This document shows, in pieces, positions 11,165 through 21,723 of a stretch of 64,000 nt of DNA. The translations under genes and the position numbers were made by a program. The notes under the pieces were generated by a model that searched no databases, was not told the origin of the DNA, and saw only the letters and a program-made list of their open reading frames with translations. How positions within the stretch are numbered: position 1 is the stretch's first letter; every line of letters starts with the position of its first letter. This stretch comes from Nephrocerus scutellatus (Eukaryota; Arthropoda; Insecta; Diptera; Pipunculidae): positions 80,727,267 through 80,791,266 of the forward strand of contig OX352761.1 in the NCBI GenBank assembly GCA_947095585.1, given 5' to 3'.

Positions 11165-11281
11165 ACCAATTGAATTCCATTCCCTAAACAAACAAATTCT
11201 TTTTATTGTAACGACCCTAGTAGTAGAAGGAACCCTGGTCACACTGAGTTTTACCCCGGCTGGGAAAAACCTCGTTACAAT

Positions 11282-11299
11282 TGGCGCCCGAACAGGGAC
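11282..11299 (+). other. Primer-binding site, tRNA-Lys(UUU) type
   Basis: TGGCGCCCGAACAGGGAC, two bases after the LTR end. It matches the well-known complement of the tRNA-Lys(UUU) 3' end. Confidence 0.85.
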
Positions 11300-11362
11300 C
11301 CTGGAATTTGATAGAGAAAAGAAATTATACCAATAAAGACAGAACACAATTAGATAACCACG

Positions 11363-12484
11363 ATGGTTAAGACCAGTTGGATTTATACACTGTCAAAAGA
11401 GGAGCTGAAGAGCTACATGAGCGAGTTCCGAATCGACAGCAACGGCGCAGTGGAAGAGTTAAGGAAAAGGTTTTCCAGCTATGTTTCGGGACGAGACGTT
11501 ACGTCGGAGGACGAGATACGCCTAAGTGAGCTCGAGGAGAAGCATAGATGCAGCTCGTCACCAGTGCCCGTGATAACTCTAAACCCATCTGAAGATACGG
11601 CACGCGACGAACTAAAGACAACCATCAGGGCAACATCTCCGACACCACCGGAACTGGTTCCAACGCGAAACAGGACGGGCACGACAGTTACGTCGTACGC
11701 TCAAATAATGGACCAAGTGAGGAAGTGGTCAGTGAGATACGATGGGGGTAAAGAGCCCCTTCTGTTCATCGAAAGGCTAGAAGAACTGGCGGATGCCTAC
11801 TGTTTAAACAGGGACCTCCTGCCGAGAACCATGCCGGAACTGCTCCGTGACCGTGCGTTATTATGGTTCCGCAACAACAACCGAAAATGGGAGACCTGGA
11901 ACGCCTTCACGACAGACTTCCTACAGTTCTTCCTGCCCTCCAGGTACTGGGAACACTTGGAAGACGAAATTCGTCAACGCCAACAAAAGCCAAAGGAGTG
12001 CTTCAAGGATTTCGTCATCGTCATGCAAAATCTCATGAGGCACGCTAACTACACCACTACACAACAGGTCGAAAGGATCTTCCGGAACTGTCGTCAAGAG
12101 TACCAGTACTATATCCGGAGGAAGGACTTTAGAGACCTCCACGAACTCATCAGCCTAGCGGAAGACTTTGAAGGCATCGCTGGAGCAGCAGAACCTATCA
12201 AACCCTCGCCTCGGCCCAGACAACCCGAAAGGAGTTTCATGGTAGCACAAAATCCGGAAGTACGAATAAATGTAAGGACAGCTTGCCTGCGATGTGGCCA
12301 GGACGGACACATGAGGCGGGACTGTCGTAACCCCCAAACCATATTCTGTTGGGACTGCGGCTTGCGAAATGTTCGGACCGTGCAATGCTGCCGGAAACGC
12401 GTCGAACGATCGGGAAACGAGCAAGGGGACCGCCGAAACCGTGGTGCGACGGAAACCCCAAGGCCGACACCCCGGACTCAGTAA
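11363..12484 (+). CDS. gag: Gag polyprotein with SAP-like N-terminus and CCHC knuckle
   Basis: This 373-aa frame would form the particle and bind the RNA genome. The start is the first ATG after the PBS (CACGATGG context). Residues about 7-43 (TLSKEELKSYMSEF...AVEELRKRF) look like a SAP DNA-binding fold, which is unusual in Gag. The middle (residues about 115-270) has the Trp/Arg/Leu pattern of a gypsy capsid. A zinc knuckle CLRCGQDGHMRRDC sits at about residues 310-323, followed by a second Cys-rich stretch (FCWDCG) that is not a full CCHC. The reading frame is intact. It overlaps the protease frame, which lies in -1, suggesting a -1 frameshift; no classic slippery heptamer stands out. Confidence 0.85.
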   Translation: MVKTSWIYTLSKEELKSYMSEFRIDSNGAVEELRKRFSSYVSGRDVTSEDEIRLSELEEKHRCSSSPVPVITLNPSEDTARDELKTTIRATSPTPPELVPTRNRTGTTVTSYAQIMDQVRKWSVRYDGGKEPLLFIERLEELADAYCLNRDLLPRTMPELLRDRALLWFRNNNRKWETWNAFTTDFLQFFLPSRYWEHLEDEIRQRQQKPKECFKDFVIVMQNLMRHANYTTTQQVERIFRNCRQEYQYYIRRKDFRDLHELISLAEDFEGIAGAAEPIKPSPRPRQPERSFMVAQNPEVRINVRTACLRCGQDGHMRRDCRNPQTIFCWDCGLRNVRTVQCCRKRVERSGNEQGDRRNRGATETPRPTPRTQ

Positions 12485-12789
12485 ACTTCCTCGCATTTGA
12501 TTCCAACCGGATATTCGCCACCATCACCCTAGGAGGAACACCGGTAAAAGCTACGATCGACACAGGGGCTACTTGGAGTTTCGTGAGCGAACGTTTTGCG
12601 GAGGACAAAAGAGGAACAACAAAGGGCCTACCCGTAGATGTGACCGTGCGGATGGCCGAAGGGACAGCCAAGCTGATCCGAGAAGCCCTACAGCTAGATG
12701 TCAAGATAGGTAATAGGGAGATACAGTTTCCATTCTTGATTCTCCCCGATGCAATGGACGAAGTAATATTAGGTTTGGACTTTTTGTAA
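12349..12789 (+). pseudogene. Aspartic protease part of pol
   Basis: The frame lies at -1 to gag and overlaps its last 136 bases. The active-site motif is TIDTGATWSF near 12,558-12,587, and the flap or C-terminal end reads ILPDAMDEVILGLDFL. A TAA at 12,787-12,789 cuts it off from the RT frame immediately after GLDFL; the reading frame is otherwise continuous into RT. The protease domain itself is complete and would cleave Gag and Gag-Pol. The first ATG of this open frame is inside the overlap and is probably not a real start. Confidence 0.8.
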
Positions 12790-13845
12790 CGGGTGGAGGC
12801 CCGTCTAAGCTGCGGTGGCCAGACCATAAAACTACAACACAGAACAACGCCCGCCGAACACATCCGACAATGCACCACCATGCAGGAAACACCACGGAGA
12901 GAACAGGAACAGCTTTCAGCGTTTCTGCAACAAGAATTCAAGAAATTTGATCAACTACCCGCCGTCTCCAACATCGCGGAACACAGAATCGTCATGCACG
13001 ACGAGCGTCCCATAAAACAACGCTACTTCCCCCGTAATCCAGCCATGCAGGAAATAATAAACACAGAGATCGACGAGTTGTTGGAAAAGGGATGTATCGA
13101 GCCTTCGCATAGCCCCCACAGCGCGCCCATAGTTCTCGTGCGAAAGAAGACGGGCAAATGGAGACTCTGTATCGACTATCGAGAGCTGAACGCACGATCG
13201 GTGCCCGACGCATACCCCTTACCACGAATCCAACACATCCTAGAAAAGCTTCGCGGCGCAAAATTCATCAGTAGCCTGGACCTGAGAAATGGATATTGGC
13301 AAATCCCCATGGAAGAGAGGAGTAAGCAGTACACCGCCTTCACGGTACCCGGCCGTGGACTGTTTCAATGGCGCGTTATGCCGTTTGGACTGCACTCGGC
13401 CCCCGCAACCTTCCAGCGAGCGCTCGATCGAGTCATCGGACCAGAGATGGAGCCCCATGCGTTTGCATACCTGGATGACATAGTTGTCATCGGGAGGACG
13501 TTTGACGAACACATAGAAAATCTGCGCAAGGTGTTCAAGCGATTGCAAATGGCTAACTTAAAAATTAACCCGGAAAAGTGTGAATTCTGCAAAACAGAAA
13601 TACGATACCTAGGACACGTGGTCAGTAACAAAGGCATACACACTGACCCCGACAAAGTGGCGGCGATCAAAGAACTCCAACCACCAAGGAATGTACGAGA
13701 AGTGCGCCGGTATCTGGGCATCGCTTCATGGTACCGACGGTTTGTCCCAGATTTTGCCGAGACCGTACGACCGATGACCAACTTACTCAAGAAAGGGAAG
13801 CACTGGAAGTGGGGAGAGGAGCAACAGGAAGCATCGAAACACTGA
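12790..13845 (+). pseudogene. Reverse transcriptase part of pol
   Basis: In frame with protease after the TAA at 12,787. RT fingers and palm are well kept: LVRKKTGKWRLCIDYRELN, SSLDLRNGYWQIPM, FGLHSAPATFQRAL and the catalytic YLDD at about 13,470-13,481, then LGHVVS and YLGIASWYRRFV. The frame ends at 13,845 because one base is missing near 13,833; the protein sequence continues in the next frame as RNase H. All catalytic Asp are present, so only the stop and frameshift disable it. Confidence 0.85.
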
Positions 13846-15899
13846 AGGTTAAACTTACCGAGTCCCCAATCCTGGCATGCCCCGATTTCTCTAAGAAATT
13901 CACACTTCAGACAGATGCCAGCGATTACGGCTTGGGGGTAGTCCTCACCCAGGAGATCGACGACAGTGAATGGGTCATAGCTTACGCCAGCCGGCATCTA
14001 AACCCTGCAGAGAGGAATTACTCGCCGACCGAGAAGGAATGCCTGGCTATCATATGGGGAATACGGAAGATGCGGGCGTATATCGAAGGGTATAGGTTCA
14101 CGGTAGTAACAGACCACCTCTCCCTCAAATGGCTCAACTCCATATCCAGCCCCTCCGGTCGGATCGCACGATGGGCACTGGAGCTACAACAATACACATA
14201 TGACATACAATACAGGCGGGGTAAACTCAACGTCGTCGCAGACGCGCTATCAAGACAACCTCAAGAAACGCTGATGACGACCTCCGAAGAACACACCCGG
14301 CAACAGAAGTGCCACTGGCTGCAGAAGAAAATCCACCAGGTCGCAGAGGACCCCGCCAAATTCCCCGACTACGTGATCGAAGGTCAACAACTGTATCGAC
14401 ACATAGGGCATCGAGCCGGAGACGAGGACAACGCACCATGGAAGCTGTGTGTGCCGAGTACCCTGCGAAGTAGAGTATTACAAGAGAACCACGACAGCGC
14501 GTCAGCAGGACACCTAGGAATCCGGAAGACCACGGCGAGAATATGTGGTCGCTACTATTGGCCGGGTATGTTTCGCGACATCCGACAGCACGTGAAGAGA
14601 TGCGAAAGCTGCCAGTGCTACAAACCCAGTCAACAGCAAGCAGCAGGGAAGATGCTAACCCAGGTGGCCGACGAACCATGGGCCACGTTGTGCAGTGACT
14701 TCATTGGGCCACTCCCCAGATCGAAACACGGAAATACCATGCTACTAGTCTTCTTTGATCGGTTCTCAAAGTGGGTTGAACTGATCCCAATGAGGAGGGC
14801 AACGACGGAAGGAGTTCAACGGGCGTTTCGCGAACGTATACTGGCACGATACGGCGTGCCCAAAATCCTGATAACGGACAACGGGGCACAATTCAGCAGC
14901 AGAGCGTTTCGTCGATTTTTGAAGACCATGGGCATACGCCAGCAGTTTACAGCACCGTACACCCCCCAGGAAAACCCTACGGAAAGAGCCAACCGCACCA
15001 TCAAAACGATAATTACACAACTATCAGGGTCACAACAACGCACTTGGGACGAAAGGCTGCCCGAAGTCATGTTGGCGATAAACTCAAGCGTTCAGGACTC
15101 AACGGGGTACAGCACAGCCTTTCTGACACAAGGCCGAGAACCACGCCTCCCACACACACTATATGACGAGACCACTCCGGGGACAGGTACGCTAGGTAAA
15201 GACCCCGAGGACCGAGAGACCCGAATGAGAGAAATCTTCGAGATCGTGCGACAGAACCTAGAACGAGCCGCAAAGGACCAAGCCCGCCACTACAATCTCA
15301 GGCGACGTACTTGGAAGCCAGAAATCGGGAAGTTAGTACTGGTCAAACAGCACCACTTATCGAAAGCAGTAGAAGGGTTCGCCAGTAAGCTAGCGCCGCG
15401 ATACGATGGACCATACTACGTGATGGACTTCATCTCGCCAGTCATCGTAAGGCTGAGAAAACATGGACAAAGTAAGGAGCGCACAGCCCATATCAGTGAA
15501 CTAAAGGACTTTCACGGAAACCCCCCACCCGAGCCAGAAAAGACAAACCGCATCGCAACAACAATGCCACCTCACGTGGAACACCCTCAGGAATCAACAG
15601 AAATACATTACAGTAGCAAACGGCAGAATAAAGGGTATAGCTACCCACATAGCTTGCAAGCAAAGAGTCATGGGCAAAACGCCTGTCCATTAAAACCACG
15701 AGGCCAAAACACTCAGCAACAAACCTCAAGCAACCACACCACAGAGCACAAGCCGAAAAGAGAAGCCAGATGCATGATGAAAATGCATGGGGATTATCAG
15801 GACCCGAATCACCAGGACAGAAGATGTCGGTGGACAGCGCCCACAAGAAACGAAGGATGCTCGCAGCTTTTATCCGGAGCAATGCCGAACGAACGATAA
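13840..15899 (+). pseudogene. RNase H and integrase part of pol
   Basis: Read in the frame after the 1-base loss. RNase H shows TDASDYGLGVV, the E of TEKECLA and ADALSR. Integrase has an HHCC finger (H-DSASAGHLG ... CESCQCY, about 14,490-14,625). Its DDE core has the first Asp in CSDFIGPL, the second in TDNGAQF (about 14,875) and Glu in NPTERANR (about 14,975). A GPY/F-type module (APRYDGPYYV) follows. The C-terminal tail to 15,899 is polar and unrecognised. The core motifs are intact; function in this copy depends on the upstream stop and frameshift. No chromodomain is seen. Confidence 0.85.
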
Positions 15900-16027
15900 A
15901 ACTCCCAGACCTCAAACTAGACGACGACGACCTAGGACGCAACACCCGAGAGAGGAACAATCGCAGTAGGCAAAGAACTCCGCGCCGCACTCGCCATCGC
16001 TACCGGAGACGTAGCAGACAAGATAGA

Positions 16028-16122
16028 AGCAGCACCAGCAGTAGCAGCAGTAGCAACAGTAGCAGCAGCAGCAGCAGTAGTAGTAGCAACAGTAGCAGCA
16101 GCAGTAGCAGCAGCAGCAGCGA
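16028..16122 (+). repeat. AGC/AGT trinucleotide repeat
   Basis: About 30 triplets of AGC, AGT or AAC. It encodes poly-Ser, poly-Ala/Val or a Gln-poor mix depending on frame, and explains the long Leu/Cys frames seen on the minus strand. Confidence 0.9.
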
Positions 16123-16414
16123 AACCGACAACCAGAGGATACCAGGAAGACCCCACCAAGCTCGTATCGGATGAACGTGACCCCCCAAACCCAGAGGTGC
16201 CCAGGCAGCATAACGACGTCCTGCCACTCACAGGAAGCGACACGGTGCACGACGGCGGGACCACGGCTGAAATCTTGCCCCAAGAACTCCAGGCCAAAAT
16301 AAATGAAGCCAAGGAAAGGGTGGCAACTGGAACGATGCGGCGAATACATTTCCTCCACACACAAGGGAAAACTCGGTTTGGAGTACTAGTTACTTGGAAA
16401 GGGAAAGTCCGCCG

Positions 16415-16428
16415 AAGTGAGGGGGAGG
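16415..16428 (+). other. Polypurine tract
   Basis: AAGTGAGGGGGAGG directly before TGTGAGG of the 3' LTR, as needed for plus-strand priming. Confidence 0.8.
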
Positions 16429-16834
16429 TGTGAGGAAAAAAATTGTCCCACACAATTTTTTCCACACTATTCGTATATAAATTTTTAATAAAAGTAAACT
16501 TGTATACCCACTACAAACAGACACCATAGTATTTTGTTTCTCATTTAACATGTTGCCCACTCTCCTTAAGTGGATTGCAACATGCTGCCCACTCTCCTGG
16601 AGTGAATTGTAAAACACTCACCAAAAGAATACTCTCGTCTTATGGTTCAGGAAACTCCAGTTTTCTATTGTTTCCCCTTTTCCTCTCTTCTCTCGTAAAC
16701 TCACCACACATAGCTAGTACGCATCATCATCAAGCGGCTGAGCGAAACAACAACAACATGATACGAGATCACACAGACTGGGAATACCCAAATCGATGAC
16801 TGAGGAGTAAACGCACCCGCAATACACTCGGAAG

Positions 16835-16966
16835 CAACAACAACACACAGGCAGTACGAGTCACCACAGACATAGAATATCCGATCGATGTCGATTCAAG
16901 CAACAACAACACACAGGCAGTACGAGTCACCACAGACATAGAATATCCGATCGATGTCGATTCAAG
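16835..16966 (+). repeat. 66-bp tandem duplication in 3' LTR U3
   Basis: 16,835-16,900 and 16,901-16,966 are the same 66 bases (CAACAACAACACACAGGCAG ... GATTCAAG). The 5' LTR has one copy. Confidence 0.85.
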
Positions 16967-17658
16967 AAACAACAACAAACAATATGCAATACATGGCCGC
17001 GTACAGTTCACAGCATTATCAGACAAGCAGAGAGGTACAACAACAACAAGCAAACAACACAGACTCGGAAGATCCGATCGATGTCGATTCAAGAGAACAA
17101 CAACAATAAGCATGCACTACAAAACGGGGCAGACTTAGGAAGGAAACAACAACAAATAATATGCATACATGGCCGCGTACATTCCACAGTTCGCAGCATC
17201 ACTAGACAAGCAGAGAGGTACAATAACAACAAACAGGCAATGCAGACTCGGAAGATCCGATCGATGACAACAACAACGAGCATGTATCATAAGACGGCAC
17301 CGAATCACAAATAGAACAACAACAATCAGCACGCAATGCATGGTGACCAGGAAAATCAACAAACAACATAGGGTCGACGGAGGCAACAACAACGCCACAC
17401 CACTGGTCGATCGTATGATTTAACGGATTTCCCTATCGTTGCATCAACGGGACCTGGGAACAACAAGCCATCAAGCGCAGCAATGCTAACCGGCCAACAA
17501 TAAGCCATCAAGCGCAGCAATGCTAACCGGCCAACAACAAACAACAACAACAATGCCAGAACAAAGGAAGCAACAACAATACACCATCGACCGATCATAC
17601 GATTTAACGGACTCTTCGATCGTAGCATTTAACGGGACTCCTTCACTCGACGGAAGAG

Positions 17659-17665
17659 TATAAAA
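17659..17665 (+). promoter_or_regulatory. TATA box, 3' LTR
   Basis: TATAAAA in the same context as in the 5' LTR; it could drive transcription into the flanking DNA at 18,647 onward. Confidence 0.65.
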
Positions 17666-17733
17666 GGCCAGCAGTCCTAACAATCGGCCTTCTTTCCTAG
17701 TGATCCCTCCTCCCGGCAACAAGTGAACGATCG

Positions 17734-18430
17734 AAAGTGCAAGAGTGAAATCCTTGCCTTCACGCTAGTATCATTATCCTCACGCCTGAAAGTGCAAGAG
17801 TGAAATCCTTGCCTTCACGCCCACGCTTTACGCTAGTATAACTATCCTCACGCCTGAAAGTGCAAGAGTGAAATCCTTGCCTTCACGCTAGTATCATTAT
17901 CCTCACGCCTGAAAGTGCAAGAGTGAAATCCTTGCCTTCACGCTAGTATCATTATCCTCACGCTTGAAAGTGCAAGAGCGAAATCCTTGCCTTCACGCCC
18001 ACGCTTTACGCTAGTATAACTATCCTCACGTCTGAAAGTGCAAGAGTGAAATCCTTGCCTTCACGCCCACGCTTTACGCTAGTATAACTACCCTCACGCC
18101 TGAAAGTGCAAGAGTGAAATCCTTGCCTTCACATCCACGCTTTACGCTAACGCAATTATCCTCACGCTTGAAAGTGCAAGAGCGAAATCCTTGCCTTCAC
18201 GCTAGTATCATTATCCTCACGCTTGAAAGTGCAAGAGTGAAATCCTTGCCTTCACGCTAGTATCATTATCCTCACGCTTGAAAGTGCAAGAGTGAAATCC
18301 TTGCCTTCACGTCCACGCTTTACGCTAGTACAACTATCCTCACGCTTGAAAGTGCAAGAGTGAAATCCTTGCCTTCACGTCCACGCCTTACGCTAGTACA
18401 ACTATCCTCACGGCCGAGAGTGCAAGAGTG
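17734..18430 (+). repeat. Two-state minisatellite in 3' LTR (11 units)
   Basis: Order S L S S L L L S S L L. Aligned with the 5' LTR it lacks the first L and one L of the central run; otherwise the order is the same. Confidence 0.85.
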
Positions 18431-18646
18431 AAATCCTTGCCTAACAAACACAATTTAACCTTATACGTAGTTTTAAGCCAATAATAGTTTTAAGTTTACG
18501 GATTAAGCTAAGAAAAGGAAAAAATAATAAAACCAATTGAATTCCATTCCCAAAACAAACAAATTCTTTTTATTGTAACGACCCTAGTAGTAGAAGGAAC
18601 CCTGGTCACACTGAGTTTTACCCCGGCTGGGAAAAACCTCGTTACA

Positions 18647-18650
18647 CTTT
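18647..18650 (+). repeat. Target-site duplication, right
   Basis: CTTT, matching 8,988-8,991. Confidence 0.8.
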
Positions 18651-19439
18651 ATATAACCCAAAGTATACCTCCCAGTTCTAAGTAGCTATAAGCACGGTCG
18701 TGGTTTGAAATATTGTTGTAATTATTTTTTACTTGGTACTAACGGAAAAATATACAAAGAAGTTGTTTTATATTGGCAGTTCGTTCTCGAAAAACAATGA
18801 GTTTTACTTACGTTCAAAAATTGAAACAAATTAACTAAATCCGCTGCCTTAGACGTTTAAAAATATGGTTTTCGAACGTTGATGATCGTCTAATGTACTA
18901 ACTTAATAATGATTTATATCGGAATAATGATAGTTGACTGGGAGCTTGCGCAGCGGGCGAGAATATATTGTTACGAAATTCAGGCTTTCGAGTTCGTTAA
19001 GGATTTTGCAAATAAGACACAACACAAGTTTATTAATTTACAAATAAAAACTTTAATAAATATACAGTAAAAATAATACAAGTTCACAATTTATACTGGT
19101 GATAACTTTAAATGTACACAAGAAAACTTATAATACTTGTACTTTACAATTATTCTCTTAGGTAGTAGCTTAATCGCTTTGCAAGAACTTTTACAAATTC
19201 ACTGGTTAAATTCCAATCAACTAACTTACTTCAATCCCAATCCAGTGGTGTCTTGCGACCCGTGCCCAGTGGACTTGTTGGTAGCCAGGGGTAACCGTGC
19301 TATCTCAAACGGATCCCGTGTATACTTACCGCCCTCCATGTGTAAACACGCCCTCCAGTGCAAGAGGCTCTGGGCTGGAGGACTACAGTTCCTCGCTACT
19401 CGTGGGAATTCTATGAAGAAAACCAATAAAAATATTTTT
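18651..19439. other. Unassigned sequence; possible minus-strand LTR end
   Basis: AT-rich. From 18,970 (TGTTACGAAATTC) the reverse strand reads like an LTR end, with AATAAACTTGTGTTG and a terminal ...TTTCGTAACA. No partner copy is present. An open frame from 19,137 has no recognisable domain. Confidence 0.25.
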
Positions 19440-20055
19440 AAAACGGCGCAGGGCATGCCCGCGTCAATTGCAGCGGATCAGGTTGAGCAAATGCTTGACA
19501 ACGAACCCTGCGTAAAACCCAGACTTGGTCGGGGGGGCTTAACCCCTAGGCCAACGAAGGACAGTGGTGGGGGCTTCTTGGCAAAGGGGAAACTGGGGCA
19601 TCCGACCCGTCAACCTGAGCCGAGACCCAGCACCGGCAAAGCAGTGGTTCGGGTGGAGCAGAAGGCCTACTTTGATCCGCGAAGTTGCCTTGGAATTGGT
19701 CGGGAGGGGGGGGGGGGGGCTTGACCTCAAGGCCAACGAAGGCTGGTGAGGGGCACACTCAACTAGAGCGGTGTTGGGACAGCAGTCCTGCCAACTCGAG
19801 ATGATGCCTACCAGTAGGCAGCATACGCTGTCTCTGCCAAGGGGAAATCATTGGTGGAAAAAACGGGGACTTCCCCCATTGGAGAATCGATCTCATTATA
19901 GCAGGGAAGCCGGCTCACACCCAAAAGACTGTCCAGCCAAGCAATAAGAGAAGGAGGGGTCCTCCACCCTCCTCCAAAGGGACAGCCGGGTGGTGTCGAC
20001 GATACCCTAGGAAAAGGTCTCAGCGGTACTGGGGTACGGTTCTACCTCCTCCTCC

Positions 20056-20883
20056 TTGAGCAGGGCAAACAGCTCACTCAATCGAGAAGAGAGGTGGACG
20101 CAAGGAAGAAGGCAGCAGAAGGGTAAGGACCTCCTGCAGCCAAGGGCCAAGAGAGGACCTTCAGTTCTCACTCCGCCGCAACGGGTGGATAAGGGAATGA
20201 GGGAGGGTACTGGGCAAACGACCGATGCACTCCCTACGAGCAACAAAGCCCCTACTGCAAGCTATGCGGGTGCGGCCAAGTGAGCTAAAGTAGCTATCTT
20301 CGCAGAGCATGATCCCGAAGAGACCCTTACCCAGTAGCAGCTGTCGACCCTAGAGGAAGCTATCCTGGATGAAGTGGCGCTAGGCTGGAAGGTCAAAATT
20401 GGCTTTGACGGCGTCTACTTCAGACCGGGAATGATTCTGGTCCACTGTTGCGACGGGGAACAGCCGCTTGGCTGAAAAAACACGCTCCGACCCTTTCCAC
20501 ATGGAAAGGACCGAGGCTAGGGGCGAGGAATTTTGGAAGATATACCCAAACCAATAATCATATCGGTGTTCCTCCCACGAAGCAATCGGCAAGGAATGGA
20601 GAGATCCATTTCCTTGATCGGAGCGCAGAATGAGGGGCTCCACACGAAATTGTGGAAGGTGATCGGTTGCCGGGAGGAAGGAGATGGCACACTCGCTACC
20701 ATCTCCATCGCCTCCCACAGCCGAGAGTCGATAAAATCCGCGGGCCACTCACTGAGATACCGTTACGGCAAAATATCGGTAAGTGGCCTCAGGAAGAAAG
20801 AGGGCCTGAGGGCGCAGAAGGCGCAGAAAGACCCTCCCTCGTCAGCCTCAGAGGGCTCTCAGGGAGTGAGGATAAGTACGTAA
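20056..20883 (+). pseudogene. LINE ORF1 remnant with DUF4780-like domain
   Basis: A basic N-terminus (20,056-20,283, ending SYAGAAK) is followed in shifted frames by the domain. These are KVAIFAEHDPE and FDGVYFRPGMIL around 20,291-20,436, then PKPIIISVFLP, AQNEGLHTKLWKV and YRYGKISV around 20,540-20,785. This is the order I associate with DUF4780, a domain found in ORF1 of some insect LINEs. At least two frameshifts and an internal stop break it. ORF1 proteins bind element RNA; this copy cannot make one. Confidence 0.6.
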
Positions 20884-21511
20884 GGAGAAGAGGGAGCAAA
20901 TGAAGTCTCCACTATGGAGGACCTCGCTGCCCTTCCCCAACAGAACATCTCACTTGAGGAGTTGGAGGAGTTGGAGGAAATCCGACTTCTAGAGGAAGAC
21001 GAGCTGCTGGAGGAAACCAGCACCTCGAGTAAGAAACGGGAGAGGGGCAATAGACTCCTCCAGGTCTATAGAAGAGTTGGCCAAAGGGTCAGCCGCAATG
21101 GCAATGAGAATGTTCACCCGTCAACAAATAGGGCTTGTGCTGGTCCAAGAACCCTGGTGCTACAGGGGACAGATCCGAGGTCTGTCTAGCAGAGATGCAA
21201 GACTGATTTACGATTTGGGGCATGAGGCCCCTCGGCCTGCATCATCGTTAGAAATAGTATTAACCATCTACCTCTTTCAGAATTCATAACCCGGGACCTA
21301 GTCGAGTCGAGTACTTAATAGGTAGAGGGTCTCCTCCGAGCCATCTCTACCGGATCATTGGATCATCCTATTCGAATTGGGAGGGCTTGTAGAGGAGGGA
21401 AAAACTATTAGAAATCCTAGAAGCACAAATTGGGAAGTTTTCAAAACCAATTTGAGGTACAATTTAGAGCACATCTCAGTTCAAAGAGTAGCCAAATGTC
21501 CACGCGAGCTG

Positions 21512-21723
21512 GAGGTGGGCGTGAACGACCTAAGAGCTAGTAGGGAGGACTGGAAGAAAGCCTCGGACATTTGCACAGAGCAAAGAATCCGATGGGCAAT
21601 CAAAAGCCTCCATCCCTATAAATCGGCAGGTGTGGACGGGATAATCCCTGCAGCTATGCAAGTCGGATTAGATAACCTCCTTCCACATCTGGTGAGACTA
21701 TTTAGAAGTAGTCTAGCACTCGC
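21512..21723 (+). repeat. 212-bp duplicated segment, copy 1
   Basis: Nearly the same as 22,045-22,256 (GAGGTGGGCGTGAACGACC ... AGCACTCGC), encoding the region just before RT. Here it is followed by the ORF2 sequence that should precede it, so order is scrambled. Confidence 0.85.

Larger units (their letters stand above)
8992..11279 (+). repeat. 5' LTR (2,288 bp)
   Basis: U3 holds scattered CAACAACAA and CGATCGAT words, then TATAAAA at 10,156. The following transcribed part is dominated by a 55/68-bp minisatellite, then an AATAAA at 11,159-11,164 and a short U5 ending GTTACA. By these signals R would be about 1 kb and contain the minisatellite. Confidence 0.9.
15770..16433 (+). pseudogene. 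Possible third ORF downstream of pol, with frame change
   Basis: From 15,770 a frame starting MHDENAWGLSG overlaps the pol end and reads KLPDLKLDDDDLG near 15,898-15,936. The more protein-like continuation is then in another frame from about 15,939 (DATPERGTIAVGKELRAALA) to the stop at 16,431-16,433, ending LVTWKGKVRRSEGEV. A one-base change near 15,936 would explain this. The middle is an AGC/AGT repeat read as Ala/Val in this frame and as Ser in the frame that stops at 16,174. No signal peptide, membrane segment or Env motif is visible. Function is unknown; it could also be non-coding. Confidence 0.4.
8992..18646 (+). mobile_element. Full-length long-LTR gypsy element, Osvaldo/Ulysses-like
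   Basis: This is a 9,655-bp element with LTRs starting TGTGAGG and ending GTTACA, 4-bp CTTT target duplications, a tRNA-Lys(UUU)-type PBS, a purine tract, gag and pol in the order PR-RT-RNase H-IN, and a possible third ORF. Very long LTRs, a Lys primer and this Pol sequence fit the Osvaldo/Ulysses group; a phylogeny has not been done. The LTRs differ only by a few substitutions, a 66-bp duplication and two repeat units, so insertion looks fairly recent. Pol carries a stop and a 1-base frameshift, so this copy is probably not autonomous. Confidence 0.85.
16429..18646 (+). repeat. 3' LTR (2,218 bp)
   Basis: Same ends and order as the 5' LTR. It is 70 bp shorter, which equals two missing 68-bp minisatellite units minus one extra 66-bp U3 duplication. 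A few substitutions separate the two LTRs. Confidence 0.9.

Noticed and set aside
15912..16465. Long minus-strand frames rich in Leu, Cys, Ala or Thr
   Set aside because: They arise from the AGC/AGT repeat read backwards and have no domain.
19137..19724. 195-aa frame
   Set aside because: No recognisable domain, low-complexity Gly/Arg end, and it runs into the G-rich start of the LINE.
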